64,000 nt of DNA, taken from the NCBI RefSeq assembly GCF_010092985.1, contig NZ_CP048106.1, positions 62,001 to 126,000 on the forward strand, written 5' to 3'. Positions 1-7,823 of the stretch are shown here, piece by piece; the first letter of the stretch is position 1, and each line of letters opens with the position of its first letter. The DNA comes from Pontibacter pudoricolor. Its GTDB lineage: Bacteria; Bacteroidota; Bacteroidia; Cytophagales; Hymenobacteraceae. The notes below the pieces were generated by a model, which saw nothing but the letters and a program-made list of their open reading frames with translations, did no database searches and was not told where the DNA came from. A program made the translations under genes and the position numbers.

Positions 1-702
1 GCGTCTAAAGGTGAATTTGTAATTGACTTTGCGACCGACGATGTGCTGCTACCTGACAGGGTAGAGAAACAGGTGGAAGCTTTTGAGAAGACAGACCAAA
101 CGTGCGGTGTGGTTTATTCAGATGCGGAGTATATAAACGATAATTCGGAGCACCTGCATTACCATAGTCAGAAGTTTAAGGCAGCACCAGACGGTAATGT
201 TTTTTCAGAAGCAGTAGGCCGCTATTTTATCTGCCCGCCTACCATGATGATGCGCCGGGAAGTGCTGGAAGAATTGGGCGGCTACGATGAAACACTGGCG
301 TATGAGGACTTTGATTTCTGGGTACGGTCTGCCCGTAACTGGAACTATACATACCTGCCCGAAGTAACTACAAAACGCAGGTTACATCAGCATTCGTTGT
401 CGCAGAAATTCTATAGTTCGGAGGGCCGTATGTTACAGTCAACTATAAAGGTGTGCGAAAAAGCAGCGGCTCTGGTAAAAACGCCATCAGAAAAAAGCGC
501 TTTAATAAAAAGGTTAAAATACGAGATCCGGCACGCTTATCTTACCAATCACTTTACAGAAACTGCACAATTTCTGAAACTGCTGCGGGATCAGGTAATA
601 CAACCAGGTATAGTTTACAGCTTAATCAGCGTGCTGAGTAACAAGCAAATAAAGCTTAACGCCGTAAGAAACCTGTATCTCAGGCTCAGGTATAGGAAAT
701 AA
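1..702 (+). CDS. Glycosyltransferase family 2 protein (5' end cut by the window)
   Basis: The reading frame is open from the first base, so the start lies upstream; 233 residues are visible. The first residues, ASKGEFVIDFATDD, match the part of a GT-A fold just before the metal-binding aspartates (here TDD, residues 12-14). Further on, CPPTMMMRREVLEELGGYDE and the acidic EDFDFW stretch are the acceptor-side region of family 2 enzymes, where an ED(x)D element supplies the catalytic base. The C-terminal 90 residues are Lys/Leu-rich with no recognised domain. It probably transfers a sugar from an NDP-sugar to a cell-surface glycan or protein. Acceptor and sugar cannot be told from the sequence. 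No terminator is obvious downstream. Confidence 0.88.
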   Translation, partial: ASKGEFVIDFATDDVLLPDRVEKQVEAFEKTDQTCGVVYSDAEYINDNSEHLHYHSQKFKAAPDGNVFSEAVGRYFICPPTMMMRREVLEELGGYDETLAYEDFDFWVRSARNWNYTYLPEVTTKRRLHQHSLSQKFYSSEGRMLQSTIKVCEKAAALVKTPSEKSALIKRLKYEIRHAYLTNHFTETAQFLKLLRDQVIQPGIVYSLISVLSNKQIKLNAVRNLYLRLRYRK

Positions 703-843
703 AATATAAAGGAATTAAAAGATTATATATACTGTTCTATTTTTTATGGGTTTTCTACGTTAAACACTTTTCATTTTTTTCGTAGACTCTTAGATAGAGG
801 CAAAAGGTAAGCTTACTACCTGATTAACTAATTGTTAACTCGC

Positions 844-875
844 TTGCCATTTTTTCGCATTAATCAGTATATTTG
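844..875 (+). promoter_or_regulatory. Bacteroidota-type promoter candidate for the desaturase
   Basis: TATATTTG at 868-875 fits the -7 consensus TAnnTTTG of the Bacteroidota primary sigma factor. A TTG at 844-846, 21 bases upstream, may be the -33 part. It ends 23 bases before the desaturase ATG. Short motifs like this occur by chance in AT-rich spacers. Confidence 0.35.
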
Positions 876-898
876 ATCTTTAATATAAGCACCAAAAC

Positions 899-1879
899 AT
901 GATATCAGCAGTCGCCTCAAGAGTAGAAGTAATAAAATGGATGGAAGATTTTGTCAGTGAAAAGATCACTGAACTTCTTAAAACTGTAGAAGATAGCTGG
1001 CAACCGGCAGACCTTTTACCGGACGCTACGCTTGATAATTTCCTGAGTGAGATCAAACTTCTGCGCGAACGTGCAAGCGATCTTTCTTATGACCTGCTTG
1101 CTGTGCTGGTAGGAGATACCATTACCGAAGAAGCACTTCCTACTTACGAAAGCTGGCTGATGACAATTGATGGCTTACCCCAGGACCCGAACGGACCGTG
1201 GATGCGCTGGAACCGTGCCTGGACGGCTGAAGAGAACCGACATGGCGATGTGCTGAACCGTTACCTGTACCTGAGTGGCCGCATTAACATGCGCGAAATG
1301 GAAGCGTCTACGCAATACCTGATCGCAGACGGGTTTGACCTGATGACAGACAATGATCCTTATCGTTCGTTTGTTTATACCTCGTTCCAGGAAACAGCAA
1401 CTAACATTTCGCACCGCCGTGTAGCGCAGTTGGCTAAAAAAGAAGGCGATAACGTATTGGCAAAACTTTGCGGCCACGTAGCTGCCGACGAAGCCCGCCA
1501 CGCAAAAGCATACAAAGCGTTTGTGGGTAAGATTTTTGAAGCCGACGCAAACGAAATGATGCTGGCTTTTGAAGACATGATGCGTAAAAAGATCGTAATG
1601 CCTGCACACTACATGCGCGAGCTTGGTGTTGATCTTGGTAAAACATTTGGTCACTTCACGGATGCAGCACAGCGTTTAGGTGTTTACACTTCAGCAGACT
1701 ACACCGATATCCTGGATGGCCTGATTAAAGAGTGGAAAATTGAAACCCTTACTGGTCTGAACGAAGCCGGTGAGCGTGCCCGCGATTATGTAATGGCATT
1801 GCCAGCCCGTTTGAAGCGAGTTGCAGAGCGTATGAAAGTTCCTGAATTAGAATACAAGTTCCGCTGGATAGCTTACTAA
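899..1879 (+). CDS. Acyl-[acyl-carrier-protein] desaturase, di-iron type
   Basis: A 326-residue soluble fatty-acid desaturase that would put a cis double bond into acyl-ACP, using a di-iron centre, O2 and reduced ferredoxin, and so tune membrane fluidity. The carboxylate/histidine iron ligands are visible: EENRH (residues 111-115) and DEARH (197-201) are the two ExxH motifs, and E165 (QETATNISH) is a further expected ligand. The length is normal for the bacterial type-2 desaturase family. A TAnnTTTG-like promoter lies just upstream and a hairpin terminator follows the stop, so it is probably a single-gene unit. The chain position of the double bond cannot be predicted. Confidence 0.93.
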   Translation: MISAVASRVEVIKWMEDFVSEKITELLKTVEDSWQPADLLPDATLDNFLSEIKLLRERASDLSYDLLAVLVGDTITEEALPTYESWLMTIDGLPQDPNGPWMRWNRAWTAEENRHGDVLNRYLYLSGRINMREMEASTQYLIADGFDLMTDNDPYRSFVYTSFQETATNISHRRVAQLAKKEGDNVLAKLCGHVAADEARHAKAYKAFVGKIFEADANEMMLAFEDMMRKKIVMPAHYMRELGVDLGKTFGHFTDAAQRLGVYTSADYTDILDGLIKEWKIETLTGLNEAGERARDYVMALPARLKRVAERMKVPELEYKFRWIAY

Positions 1880-2337
1880 CCAGCAGTTAAACTATAGAAA
1901 GAGGCAGGTTGCATCAGCAGCCTGCCTCTTTTGTTTTTACCTTCCCCCAGCCCCTTCCTAAAAACAGGAAGGGGAGTTTCTAAAGTATGTCGTGATCTTA
2001 TCTTTAACTTCTGATATTTCTCTAGTACTTCATCGTTTCTGAATCTTAGTACAGTATATCCCCAATTTCTTAGCATTTCATCCCTGAGTTTATCATTCTC
2101 AATCGCTTCTGGTGTGTCGTGCACAGCGCCATCAACTTCAATTACCAACTTATCGGCGGCGCAGTAAAAGTCAACTATAAAGTTCTCGATACTGTGTTGT
2201 CGTCTGAACTTTTTACCGTGTAATCTCCAACTGCGAAGCTCCTGCCATAGCACTTGCTCTGCAAACGTCATTTCGTTCCGAAGTCTTGTCCGCTGCTCCT
2301 TCAGATGAGGTAAACTATGTAACTGATCTTTTCTCAT
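1876..2337 (-). CDS. DUF559 family, Vsr-like endonuclease-fold protein
   Basis: A 153-residue protein of the DUF559 family, related to the PD-(D/E)xK fold of very-short-patch-repair nucleases. The core is clear: FRRQHSIENFIVDFYC (residues 44-59) with D56, then LVIEVDG (64-70) with E67 and D69, then H73, and the family end GYTVLRFRNDEV (93-104). DNA cleavage has seldom been shown for this family. The C-terminal ETPLPVFRKGLGEGK is the translation of a terminal hairpin repeat, and the last 20 or so residues come from the desaturase terminator and flank, overlapping the desaturase stop by 4 bases. The gene is thus carried by, and reads out of, the 500-bp repeat-bounded unit described separately. 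Confidence 0.85.
   Translation of the reverse strand: MRKDQLHSLPHLKEQRTRLRNEMTFAEQVLWQELRSWRLHGKKFRRQHSIENFIVDFYCAADKLVIEVDGAVHDTPEAIENDKLRDEMLRNWGYTVLRFRNDEVLEKYQKLKIRSRHTLETPLPVFRKGLGEGKNKRGRLLMQPASFYSLTAG
1898..1938 (+). terminator. Rho-independent terminator after the desaturase
   Basis: AAAGAGGCAGG (1898-1908) pairs with CCTGCCTCTTT (1921-1931) around a 12-base loop and is followed by TGTTTTT. It lies inside the 3' end of the opposite-strand DUF559 reading frame, suggesting that the last residues of that frame are not original coding sequence. Confidence 0.8.
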
Positions 2338-2436
2338 ACTCTTGTTTCAGCATCGAACACCATAAAGCTGAAAGCTGTTCCACACCATCCTGAAATCTCC
2401 CCTTCCTGTTTTTAGGAAGGGGCCGGGGGAAGGTAA
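1937..2436. mobile_element. 500-bp unit bounded by 40-bp hairpin inverted repeats, carrying DUF559
   Basis: Bases 1937-1976 and 2397-2436 are inverted copies matching at 39 of 40 positions. Each copy contains its own hairpin (CCCCTTCCT / AGGAAGGGG around AAAACA-like loop) next to a CCTTCCCCC tail. Almost all of the DUF559 gene lies between them. This looks like a small non-autonomous mobile unit or a gene trapped between two copies of a dispersed hairpin repeat; a diverged relative of the repeat occurs near 40082-40139. No target-site duplication was identified. Confidence 0.5.
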
Positions 2437-2496
2437 ACCTCGTATACAGAACATTAGATACAGTCCGTTGTTATACTACATATACACTTTACAACT

Positions 2497-3597
2497 ATGG
2501 CTTTAGGGTACAGATTTGCAGAATTTATTCCGCCGGAAGATGAAAAGCCGACCTTTGAAACGTTGCTTAAGATTTTCCTGCAGTTGGTAACTATAAGCTC
2601 CGGCGATGTGGCCGAAGCGCTTGCCTGGCTCAGTTCTTTAGACAAACAATATAACCTGACGAGTGATGAATACGGCATCGGCGATTTTATAGAAGACCTG
2701 AAAAAGAAAGGCTACCTGGATGAAAATCCGCAGGAGCGGGGAAGTTTTAGCTTAACTGCCAAGAGCGAACAAGGCATACGCCGCAGCGCCCTGGAAGAGA
2801 TATTCGGGAAACTGAAAAAAGGCGGACAAGGCAGCCATGCAACTCCACACACCGGCATCGGCGAAGAAGCCAGCACCGACCAGCGCGAATACCGTTTTGG
2901 AGATGCACTGGAACAGATATCCATGACTGAATCTATCCGGAATGCGCAGGTAAACCATGGACTTGGCGAATTCAGGCTAACGGAGCAGGACCTGGAAGTA
3001 ACAGAAACGGAGCACAAAACACAGGCATCCACCGTGCTGATGATCGATATTTCACACTCTATGATCTTGTATGGCGAAGACCGTATTACGCCTGCCAAGA
3101 AAGTAGCCATGGCGCTGGCCGAACTCATAAAACAAAAATACCCGAAAGACACACTGGATATCATCGTTTTCGGGAACGATGCCTGGCAGATTGAAGTGAA
3201 GGATTTGCCTTACCTGGAAGTGGGCCCTTACCACACAAATACCGTTGCTGGTTTAGAACTGGCCATGGATATTCTGCGGAAACGGAAAACACCTAACAAG
3301 CAGATATTTATGATAACCGACGGAAAACCAACCTGCCTGAAAATTGGCCTGAACTACTATAAAAACAGCTTTGGTTTGGACAGGAAAGTGGTAAACAAAA
3401 CCCTGAACCTGGCAGCGCAGTGCCGCCGACTTAAGATACCTATTACCACTTTTATGATCGCATCGGACCCATACCTGCAGCAGTTCGTAGACGAGTTTAC
3501 AAAAGTGAATAACGGGCAGGCCTACTATAGTTCACTGAAAGGCCTCGGCCACTTGGTATTCCGCGACTACGGCCAGAACCGAAAGAAAAGCTTTTAA
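2497..3597 (+). CDS. VWA-domain protein, partner of a MoxR-like AAA+ ATPase
   Basis: A 366-residue cytoplasmic protein with no signal peptide. Residues 1-170 are mostly helical and charged. Residues 178-360 form a von Willebrand factor A domain with an intact metal-ion-dependent adhesion site: D184-x-S186-x-S188 (DISHS), T249 in HTNTV, and D275 in ITDG. It is followed after 242 bases by a large AAA+ ATPase on the same strand. VWA plus MoxR-type ATPase pairs (for example ViaA-RavA, CoxE-CoxD, BchD-BchI) act as metal-insertion or protein-remodelling chaperones, so the VWA protein is probably the client adaptor. The client is unknown. Confidence 0.85.
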   Translation: MALGYRFAEFIPPEDEKPTFETLLKIFLQLVTISSGDVAEALAWLSSLDKQYNLTSDEYGIGDFIEDLKKKGYLDENPQERGSFSLTAKSEQGIRRSALEEIFGKLKKGGQGSHATPHTGIGEEASTDQREYRFGDALEQISMTESIRNAQVNHGLGEFRLTEQDLEVTETEHKTQASTVLMIDISHSMILYGEDRITPAKKVAMALAELIKQKYPKDTLDIIVFGNDAWQIEVKDLPYLEVGPYHTNTVAGLELAMDILRKRKTPNKQIFMITDGKPTCLKIGLNYYKNSFGLDRKVVNKTLNLAAQCRRLKIPITTFMIASDPYLQQFVDEFTKVNNGQAYYSSLKGLGHLVFRDYGQNRKKSF

Positions 3598-3767
3598 GAT
3601 TGTTTTTTCTTTAAAGAGTTAGCATACATAAATAGTAGGATCAGGGCACCAAATATTGTGTAATAAATAGTAGGGTTTAGTTCAAAATATATTCTGGAGA
3701 TGAATGCTATAATAAAAATTAAGAAGCCTATCATCTCGAGCATTTTATAAAGCGGGATTCTTCTCAT
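3594..3767 (-). CDS. Possible 57-residue membrane protein, antisense in the VWA-ATPase spacer
   Basis: The spacer between the VWA and ATPase genes has an open frame on the minus strand, from ATG at 3767 to a TAA overlapping the VWA stop. The product starts MRRIPLYKMLEM and has two hydrophobic segments, GFLIFIIAFISRIYF and YYTIFGALILLFMYA, then a basic tail SLKKKQS, as expected of a small two-pass inner-membrane protein. The frame stays open upstream of the ATG (NLWDKLYLPF precedes it), so the gene may be longer with a non-ATG start or be a remnant. No ribosome-binding site or homologue is recognised. Confidence 0.35.
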   Translation of the reverse strand: MRRIPLYKMLEMIGFLIFIIAFISRIYFELNPTIYYTIFGALILLFMYANSLKKKQS

Positions 3768-3839
3768 AAAGGGAAGATACAGTTTATCCCAAAGATTCCA
3801 TTCATCAATTAAACATTTTAGCCATTCAACTATAAAAGA

Positions 3840-5357
3840 ATGAACTATAAAGACATACCAGCAGAGAAGTTACTGAACATTAAAACACTGGGGCAACTGA
3901 AAGCAACTGGTTACGAACCGCAATCGGTGAAGCAGGAACTGCGCCGCAACCTGATAGATAAATTACAGAATAAAGAAGAGGTTTTCCCGGGCATTTGGGG
4001 ATATGAGGAAACTGTAATTCCGGATATGCAACGGGCCATACTCTCGATGCACCATATAAACCTGCTGGGTTTGCGCGGCCAGGCCAAAACCCGTATTGCC
4101 CGCCAGATGGTTGACCTTTTGGACGAATATATACCGGTAGTGCAGGGCTCGGAACTGAACGATGACCCACTCCAGCCGCTCTCGCGTTATGCCAAAGATC
4201 TTATTCATGAACATGGTGACGACACGCCTGTAAGCTGGCTGCACCGCAACGACAGGTATACAGAAAAACTGGCTACACCCGATGTTTCGGTTGCCGACCT
4301 GATCGGTGATGCCGACCCGATAAAAGCGGCTACCATGAAGTTGCCATACTCCGATGAACGCGTGATCCATTTCGGGTTGATACCGCGCTCGCACCGGGGC
4401 ATTTTTGTGATAAACGAGTTGCCCGATCTGCAGGCGCGCATCCAGGTTTCGCTGTTCAATATTCTGCAGGAAGGCGATATTCAGATCCGTGGTTTTAAGG
4501 TGCGCATGCCACTCGATATCCAGTTTGTGTTTACAGCTAACCCCGAAGACTATACCAACCGTGGTTCTATCGTTACGCCGCTCAAAGACCGTATCGATTC
4601 GCAGATCATAACGCACTATCCTAAAACAATTGAGACCGGGAAAAAAATTACGTTGCAGGAAGCCAGGGTTAAAGAAGAGCAGAGCGAGCTGGTAAAAACC
4701 AACGACATTATCGGCGACCTGATTGAGCAGGTTGCTTTTGAGGCCCGGGAAAGCGAGTACGTCGATCCTAAGAGTGGGGTATCGGCACGACTAACGATAT
4801 CGGCTTTCGAGAATCTGCTGAGTGCCGCTGAACGTCGCGCTTTACTGAACGGGGAAAAATCAACTTACGTGCGGGTGTCCGATTTCCTGAATACCATACC
4901 GTCGGTGACTGGTAAGGTAGAACTGGTTTACGAAGGCGAGCAGGAGGGAGCAGGCCATGTGGCGCAGGTGTTGATGGGTAAAGCAATACGCACACAATTC
5001 CTGAAGTATTTTCCGGACCCGGATAAAGCCAAAAAAGCGAAGGACGGTAATATCTATAAAAAGATAACCGACTGGTTTGGCGATGGGAATACGGTAGATA
5101 TATTGAACGATGCCGCAGCCGCAGACTATAAGAAGAACCTGCAAAGCATACCCGGTTTAACGGAGCTTATAGAGAAACAGCAACCCAAAGCTAAAGGCGA
5201 TGAAAAACTGTTTATGATGGAATTTGCCCTGCATGGTCTGGCCGAGCACAGCCAGCTGAGCAAGAGCCGTTTAAGCACCGGTTTGCAGTTTAAAGACCTG
5301 CTGAGCGGCATGTTTACGATGCCAAAATTCGGGGAGGAAGACGAAGACGACTTTTAA
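3840..5357 (+). CDS. MoxR/magnesium-chelatase-I-like AAA+ ATPase
   Basis: A 505-residue AAA+ ATPase. Residues 76-85 (LGLRGQAKTR) occupy the Walker A position but have Ala where Gly normally precedes the Lys (K83, T84). Residues 187-197 (GIFVINELPDL) occupy Walker B, with Asn in place of the usual Asp and the catalytic Glu (E193) kept. FTANPEDYTNRG (231-242) fits sensor 1, with an arginine-rich segment after it. As far as I recall, these substitutions are shared by this chelatase-I-like subfamily rather than being damage. With the upstream VWA protein it probably forms an ATP-driven remodelling complex in the cytoplasm. The C-terminus is very acidic (EEDEDDF). Confidence 0.85.
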   Translation: MNYKDIPAEKLLNIKTLGQLKATGYEPQSVKQELRRNLIDKLQNKEEVFPGIWGYEETVIPDMQRAILSMHHINLLGLRGQAKTRIARQMVDLLDEYIPVVQGSELNDDPLQPLSRYAKDLIHEHGDDTPVSWLHRNDRYTEKLATPDVSVADLIGDADPIKAATMKLPYSDERVIHFGLIPRSHRGIFVINELPDLQARIQVSLFNILQEGDIQIRGFKVRMPLDIQFVFTANPEDYTNRGSIVTPLKDRIDSQIITHYPKTIETGKKITLQEARVKEEQSELVKTNDIIGDLIEQVAFEARESEYVDPKSGVSARLTISAFENLLSAAERRALLNGEKSTYVRVSDFLNTIPSVTGKVELVYEGEQEGAGHVAQVLMGKAIRTQFLKYFPDPDKAKKAKDGNIYKKITDWFGDGNTVDILNDAAAADYKKNLQSIPGLTELIEKQQPKAKGDEKLFMMEFALHGLAEHSQLSKSRLSTGLQFKDLLSGMFTMPKFGEEDEDDF

Positions 5358-5394
5358 AGTTAGAAGGTTAGAAAGTTAAAAAGTTAGAAGGTTA

Positions 5395-5421
5395 AGGGCA
5401 GGAGTTTGTAGCTTCTGCCCT
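5395..5421. terminator. Weak hairpin between convergent genes
   Basis: AGGGCAGGAG (5395-5404) and CTTCTGCCCT (5412-5421) form a 10-bp stem with one G-T pair and a 7-base loop between the convergent ATPase and methyltransferase genes. There is no clean T-run on either side, so termination is uncertain. The spacer before it holds GTTAGAAGG-like simple repeats. Confidence 0.3.
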
Positions 5422-5464
5422 CTCTGTTACGGCGCTTTTCAGGCTGAGCACAACTATAGCTTTG

Positions 5465-6250
5465 TTATTTCTTTATTGCTTCTATCGCATAAACAAGAGG
5501 CAACTTTCCGGCCTTCAGTCGGTACCTGTTGCCATCCTGCGCCATATCTTTAAAAATGTTGTAAGGCGAGTAATTGTATTCCTGGAAATCTGTGAGTTCA
5601 AGGCCATTCTTTAACAACGAGCCAATTACATCGCTGAGTGGGTGGTTCCAGGTATAGGAGTTGTTTTTGATGGGTGCATCCTTATCGGCATAAGTTCCTT
5701 CTTCCAGCTCAACTATAGGTCCATCGTTAAAGTACGAGTACAGGATATTTTCCTGGTTGTTATCATACATCCAGATAAAAGGGTGAAACTCTATCAGGTA
5801 ATAGGTGCCGCCGGGCTTCAGAAACTTGCTGACTATAGTTGCAAAGGCGTTCATGTCGGGGTGCCAGCCGATAACGCCATAAGAGCAGAAAATGATATCG
5901 AACTGCTCGTCCAGGTACTTATCCAGTTCCAGCACATTACAGCAGATAAAGCGGGCATCCAGGTTAAGCTCCGTAGCCAACTCTCTTGCCTTCTCAATCG
6001 CTACTTCCGACAGATCCACACCCGTAACTATAGCGCCCATTCGTGCCAGCGACAAGGTGTCCTGCCCGAAGTGGCATTGCAGGTGCAGTATCTTTTTGCC
6101 AGCTACATCGCCGAGCAGTGCCAGTTCTATGTCGTTCAGCGAGTTACGGCCGGCTTTAAAAGAGGCTACATCGTAAAATTCTGAATGTATGTGCGTTAGG
6201 GTCCGGGTATTCCAGAGCTCACGGTTTACTTGTAGGTAATTATCAGGCAT
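5465..6250 (-). CDS. Class I SAM-dependent methyltransferase
   Basis: A 261-residue protein of the Methyltransf_11/25 type. Residues 53-63 (KILHLQCHFGQ) are motif I, with Gln-Cys-His in place of the more usual Gly-rich GxGxG, and VTGVDLS (75-81) carries the acidic residue (D79) that binds the ribose of SAM. FDIIFCSYGVIGWH and FLKPGGTYYLIEFHPF are the post-II and III regions. The substrate is unknown; close homologues are usually annotated only as methyltransferase. It seems to be a single gene or the last of the minus-strand group that includes the next three small genes. Confidence 0.85.
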   Translation of the reverse strand: MPDNYLQVNRELWNTRTLTHIHSEFYDVASFKAGRNSLNDIELALLGDVAGKKILHLQCHFGQDTLSLARMGAIVTGVDLSEVAIEKARELATELNLDARFICCNVLELDKYLDEQFDIIFCSYGVIGWHPDMNAFATIVSKFLKPGGTYYLIEFHPFIWMYDNNQENILYSYFNDGPIVELEEGTYADKDAPIKNNSYTWNHPLSDVIGSLLKNGLELTDFQEYNYSPYNIFKDMAQDGNRYRLKAGKLPLVYAIEAIKK

Positions 6251-6267
6251 AAACTATAGTTAAACGT

Positions 6268-6555
6268 TTAAAAGTTACCGGTAATGCGTCGGCGGCCTAC
6301 AAGCATGTATACAACGCCAACTATACCGCTCATCAGCAGCATCCCGAAGGCCCACATTATTTTCTCTGACTTGTTAATGTTGGTAGAGCTGATGATCTCC
6401 TGTAGCGCAAGCAGGATAAATACGATCCAGATGCCGATGGCGGAAAGAAGAATGGAATCGGACCCCGGCCAATGCATTATTTTAAAGAGTGCACCCACCA
6501 GGCCCAGGCAGAAGGAGAGTATAAAAAGTGTGCTTAAAAAATAATTGTGGTTCAT
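6268..6555 (-). CDS. Small GldL-N-like membrane protein
   Basis: A 95-residue integral membrane protein with three hydrophobic stretches. The segment GLVGALFKIMHWPGSDSILL (residues 18-37) resembles the first transmembrane region of the gliding motor protein GldL, where a GALFKIMHWPG-type motif is conserved in Bacteroidota. This protein lacks GldL's long cytoplasmic tail; its second half ends in a phospholipase-D-N-terminal-like hairpin and a basic GRRRI tail. Such short GldL-N proteins are common and uncharacterised. It lies 17 bases before the methyltransferase start and may be cotranscribed. Confidence 0.65.
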   Translation of the reverse strand: MNHNYFLSTLFILSFCLGLVGALFKIMHWPGSDSILLSAIGIWIVFILLALQEIISSTNINKSEKIMWAFGMLLMSGIVGVVYMLVGRRRITGNF

Positions 6556-6570
6556 GGCCTCAGGAAATTT

Positions 6571-6897
6571 TTAGTTTAAGCCTGTGCCGCCAAGCACAGT
6601 AAATTCCATGCCTTTTTCGGGCTGTCCGGCCAGAATCGGGATGGCTTTGCCAATTAATTCTCTTACACCTGTAAGCTGTAATGAGTTGTCATGATCTTCT
6701 TTTGAATCCCAGACCTCATAAATCCACACAGTATCAGCGTTTTGATGGTCTTTGCTGATGACATATAAATGGCAGCCTTTCGCAGTTTTAAGCAGTTCCG
6801 ATGCCTGCAACAGGATAGCAGCCAGTTCGTCGCCTTTGCCTTGTTGTGCTGTTAGTTTGCCGTGCAAGCCATATTTTGTGTTTTCGGGGTTGTGCAT
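6571..6897 (-). CDS. Putative quinol monooxygenase, ABM domain
   Basis: A 108-residue protein of the antibiotic-biosynthesis-monooxygenase (ABM, ferredoxin-like dimer) family. KYGLHGKLTAQQGKGDELAAIL at the N-terminus, GCHLYVISKDHQNADTVWI in the centre and the VWDSKEDHDNSLQ segment are typical, including the W-x-S-x-E-x-[HD] run. The ATG at 6897 was chosen because the family starts just before KYGLHG; the frame stays open to a TTG at 6939. These proteins are cofactor-free oxidases of quinols or small aromatics, or merely bind them. Substrate unknown. The gene follows a DUF7010 membrane protein closely. Confidence 0.8.
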   Translation of the reverse strand: MHNPENTKYGLHGKLTAQQGKGDELAAILLQASELLKTAKGCHLYVISKDHQNADTVWIYEVWDSKEDHDNSLQLTGVRELIGKAIPILAGQPEKGMEFTVLGGTGLN

Positions 6898-6939
6898 ATA
6901 TTTAGAGTTGTTGGCGGCTGGTGCTTTTGGCCGTGTCAA

Positions 6940-7542
6940 TTATAGAAGCGATTTTCTGCTGCGAATCATTATAAGCATGACAAGACCAAACAGGATCTCC
7001 ATGGTTGCGCCCACCAAAAGTGTTGTATGCGAAGGTGCATGCATGGCAAACAACAGAAAGGCTGCCATCCCTAGTCCACTACCTAGTGCCCAGTAGAGCC
7101 TGGAACCATAGAGCGTTGCAAAATGCAAATACCTGCCCCCGATAATAAGAAGCATGCCCTGGAAAAACCATTCTACTTTCTGAAAAGACAACCCATAGGC
7201 CAGCGGTAGGCACATGATCATAAATATAGTACCTTCCATGGCAAGTTTTCCAAGGGGATTAGTCTGTGCGTGCACACCACTCGCTCCCAGCGCTTTATTG
7301 AGCAGCATGCCAATAGGGTGAATAAAGACGCCTCCTACAAGCAAGGCCCAAACCGCTTTGTCTGGAGATACATATAGGGCTACAAGTGCTGAAATAAGCC
7401 ACACCATCCCGGATACTATCACCCCAGGGTAACCATGCAGGTAGGCAACCCGCATATCCTGTTGGGCATTTTTCAGGTGCTGTATTTCCTGTACAGCGTC
7501 TTTTGTAACTGAATCAGCATTTACCAATGTCATTTTATTCAT
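6940..7542 (-). CDS. DUF7010 family membrane protein
   Basis: A 200-residue inner-membrane protein with about five or six hydrophobic segments after a 30-residue polar N-terminus. The sequence DMRVAYLHGYPGVIVSGMVWL (residues 29-49) is the signature of DUF7010, whose function is unknown. Histidines recur in or near membrane segments (HPIGM, YLHFATLYGSR). Its stop lies just upstream of the ABM gene on the same strand, which suggests cotranscription. Confidence 0.75.
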   Translation of the reverse strand: MNKMTLVNADSVTKDAVQEIQHLKNAQQDMRVAYLHGYPGVIVSGMVWLISALVALYVSPDKAVWALLVGGVFIHPIGMLLNKALGASGVHAQTNPLGKLAMEGTIFMIMCLPLAYGLSFQKVEWFFQGMLLIIGGRYLHFATLYGSRLYWALGSGLGMAAFLLFAMHAPSHTTLLVGATMEILFGLVMLIMIRSRKSLL

Positions 7543-7671
7543 CCGGTTTAGTTTATGAGAATTTCAGTTAGGTTCTATTTTTTGATTTGTTACACTTTTG
7601 CCAACTATAGCATAACACACAACACACACACATTTGCAATACCGTAGTGGGCATTCACTTTTAAAGTTAAT

Positions 7672-7806
7672 CCTAAACTAAAAATAGTAAAATTTATATG
7701 CTTTGTAAGTCACAACTCCAACTATAGTTTAGTAGCGCTCTAAAGCTCGAAAGTTGTTAAGCCTACTGGTTTGTTAAAATGCTGAAACTATAGCTTCTGG
7801 ATTTAT
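7672..7806. repeat. Direct repeat, copy 1 (about 135 bp)
   Basis: This spacer segment is clearly related to 8849-8981 in the same orientation. Shared blocks include CTAAAAATAGTAAAA, AACTATAGTTTAGTAGCGCT, AAGCCT, TTTGTTA and GAAACTATAG, in the same order with similar spacing. The two copies bracket the alcohol dehydrogenase gene. Confidence 0.7.
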
Positions 7807-7823
7807 AGCCGGCAACAGCAAGT

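Noticed and set aside
3963..4616. Open frame of 217 codons on the minus strand within the ATPase gene
   Set aside because: It is fully antisense to the AAA+ ATPase with clear motifs; the composition matches a shadow of the real gene.
5642..6184. Plus-strand open frame of 180 codons opposite the methyltransferase gene
   Set aside because: Antisense to a gene with a clear SAM motif; no conserved protein features.
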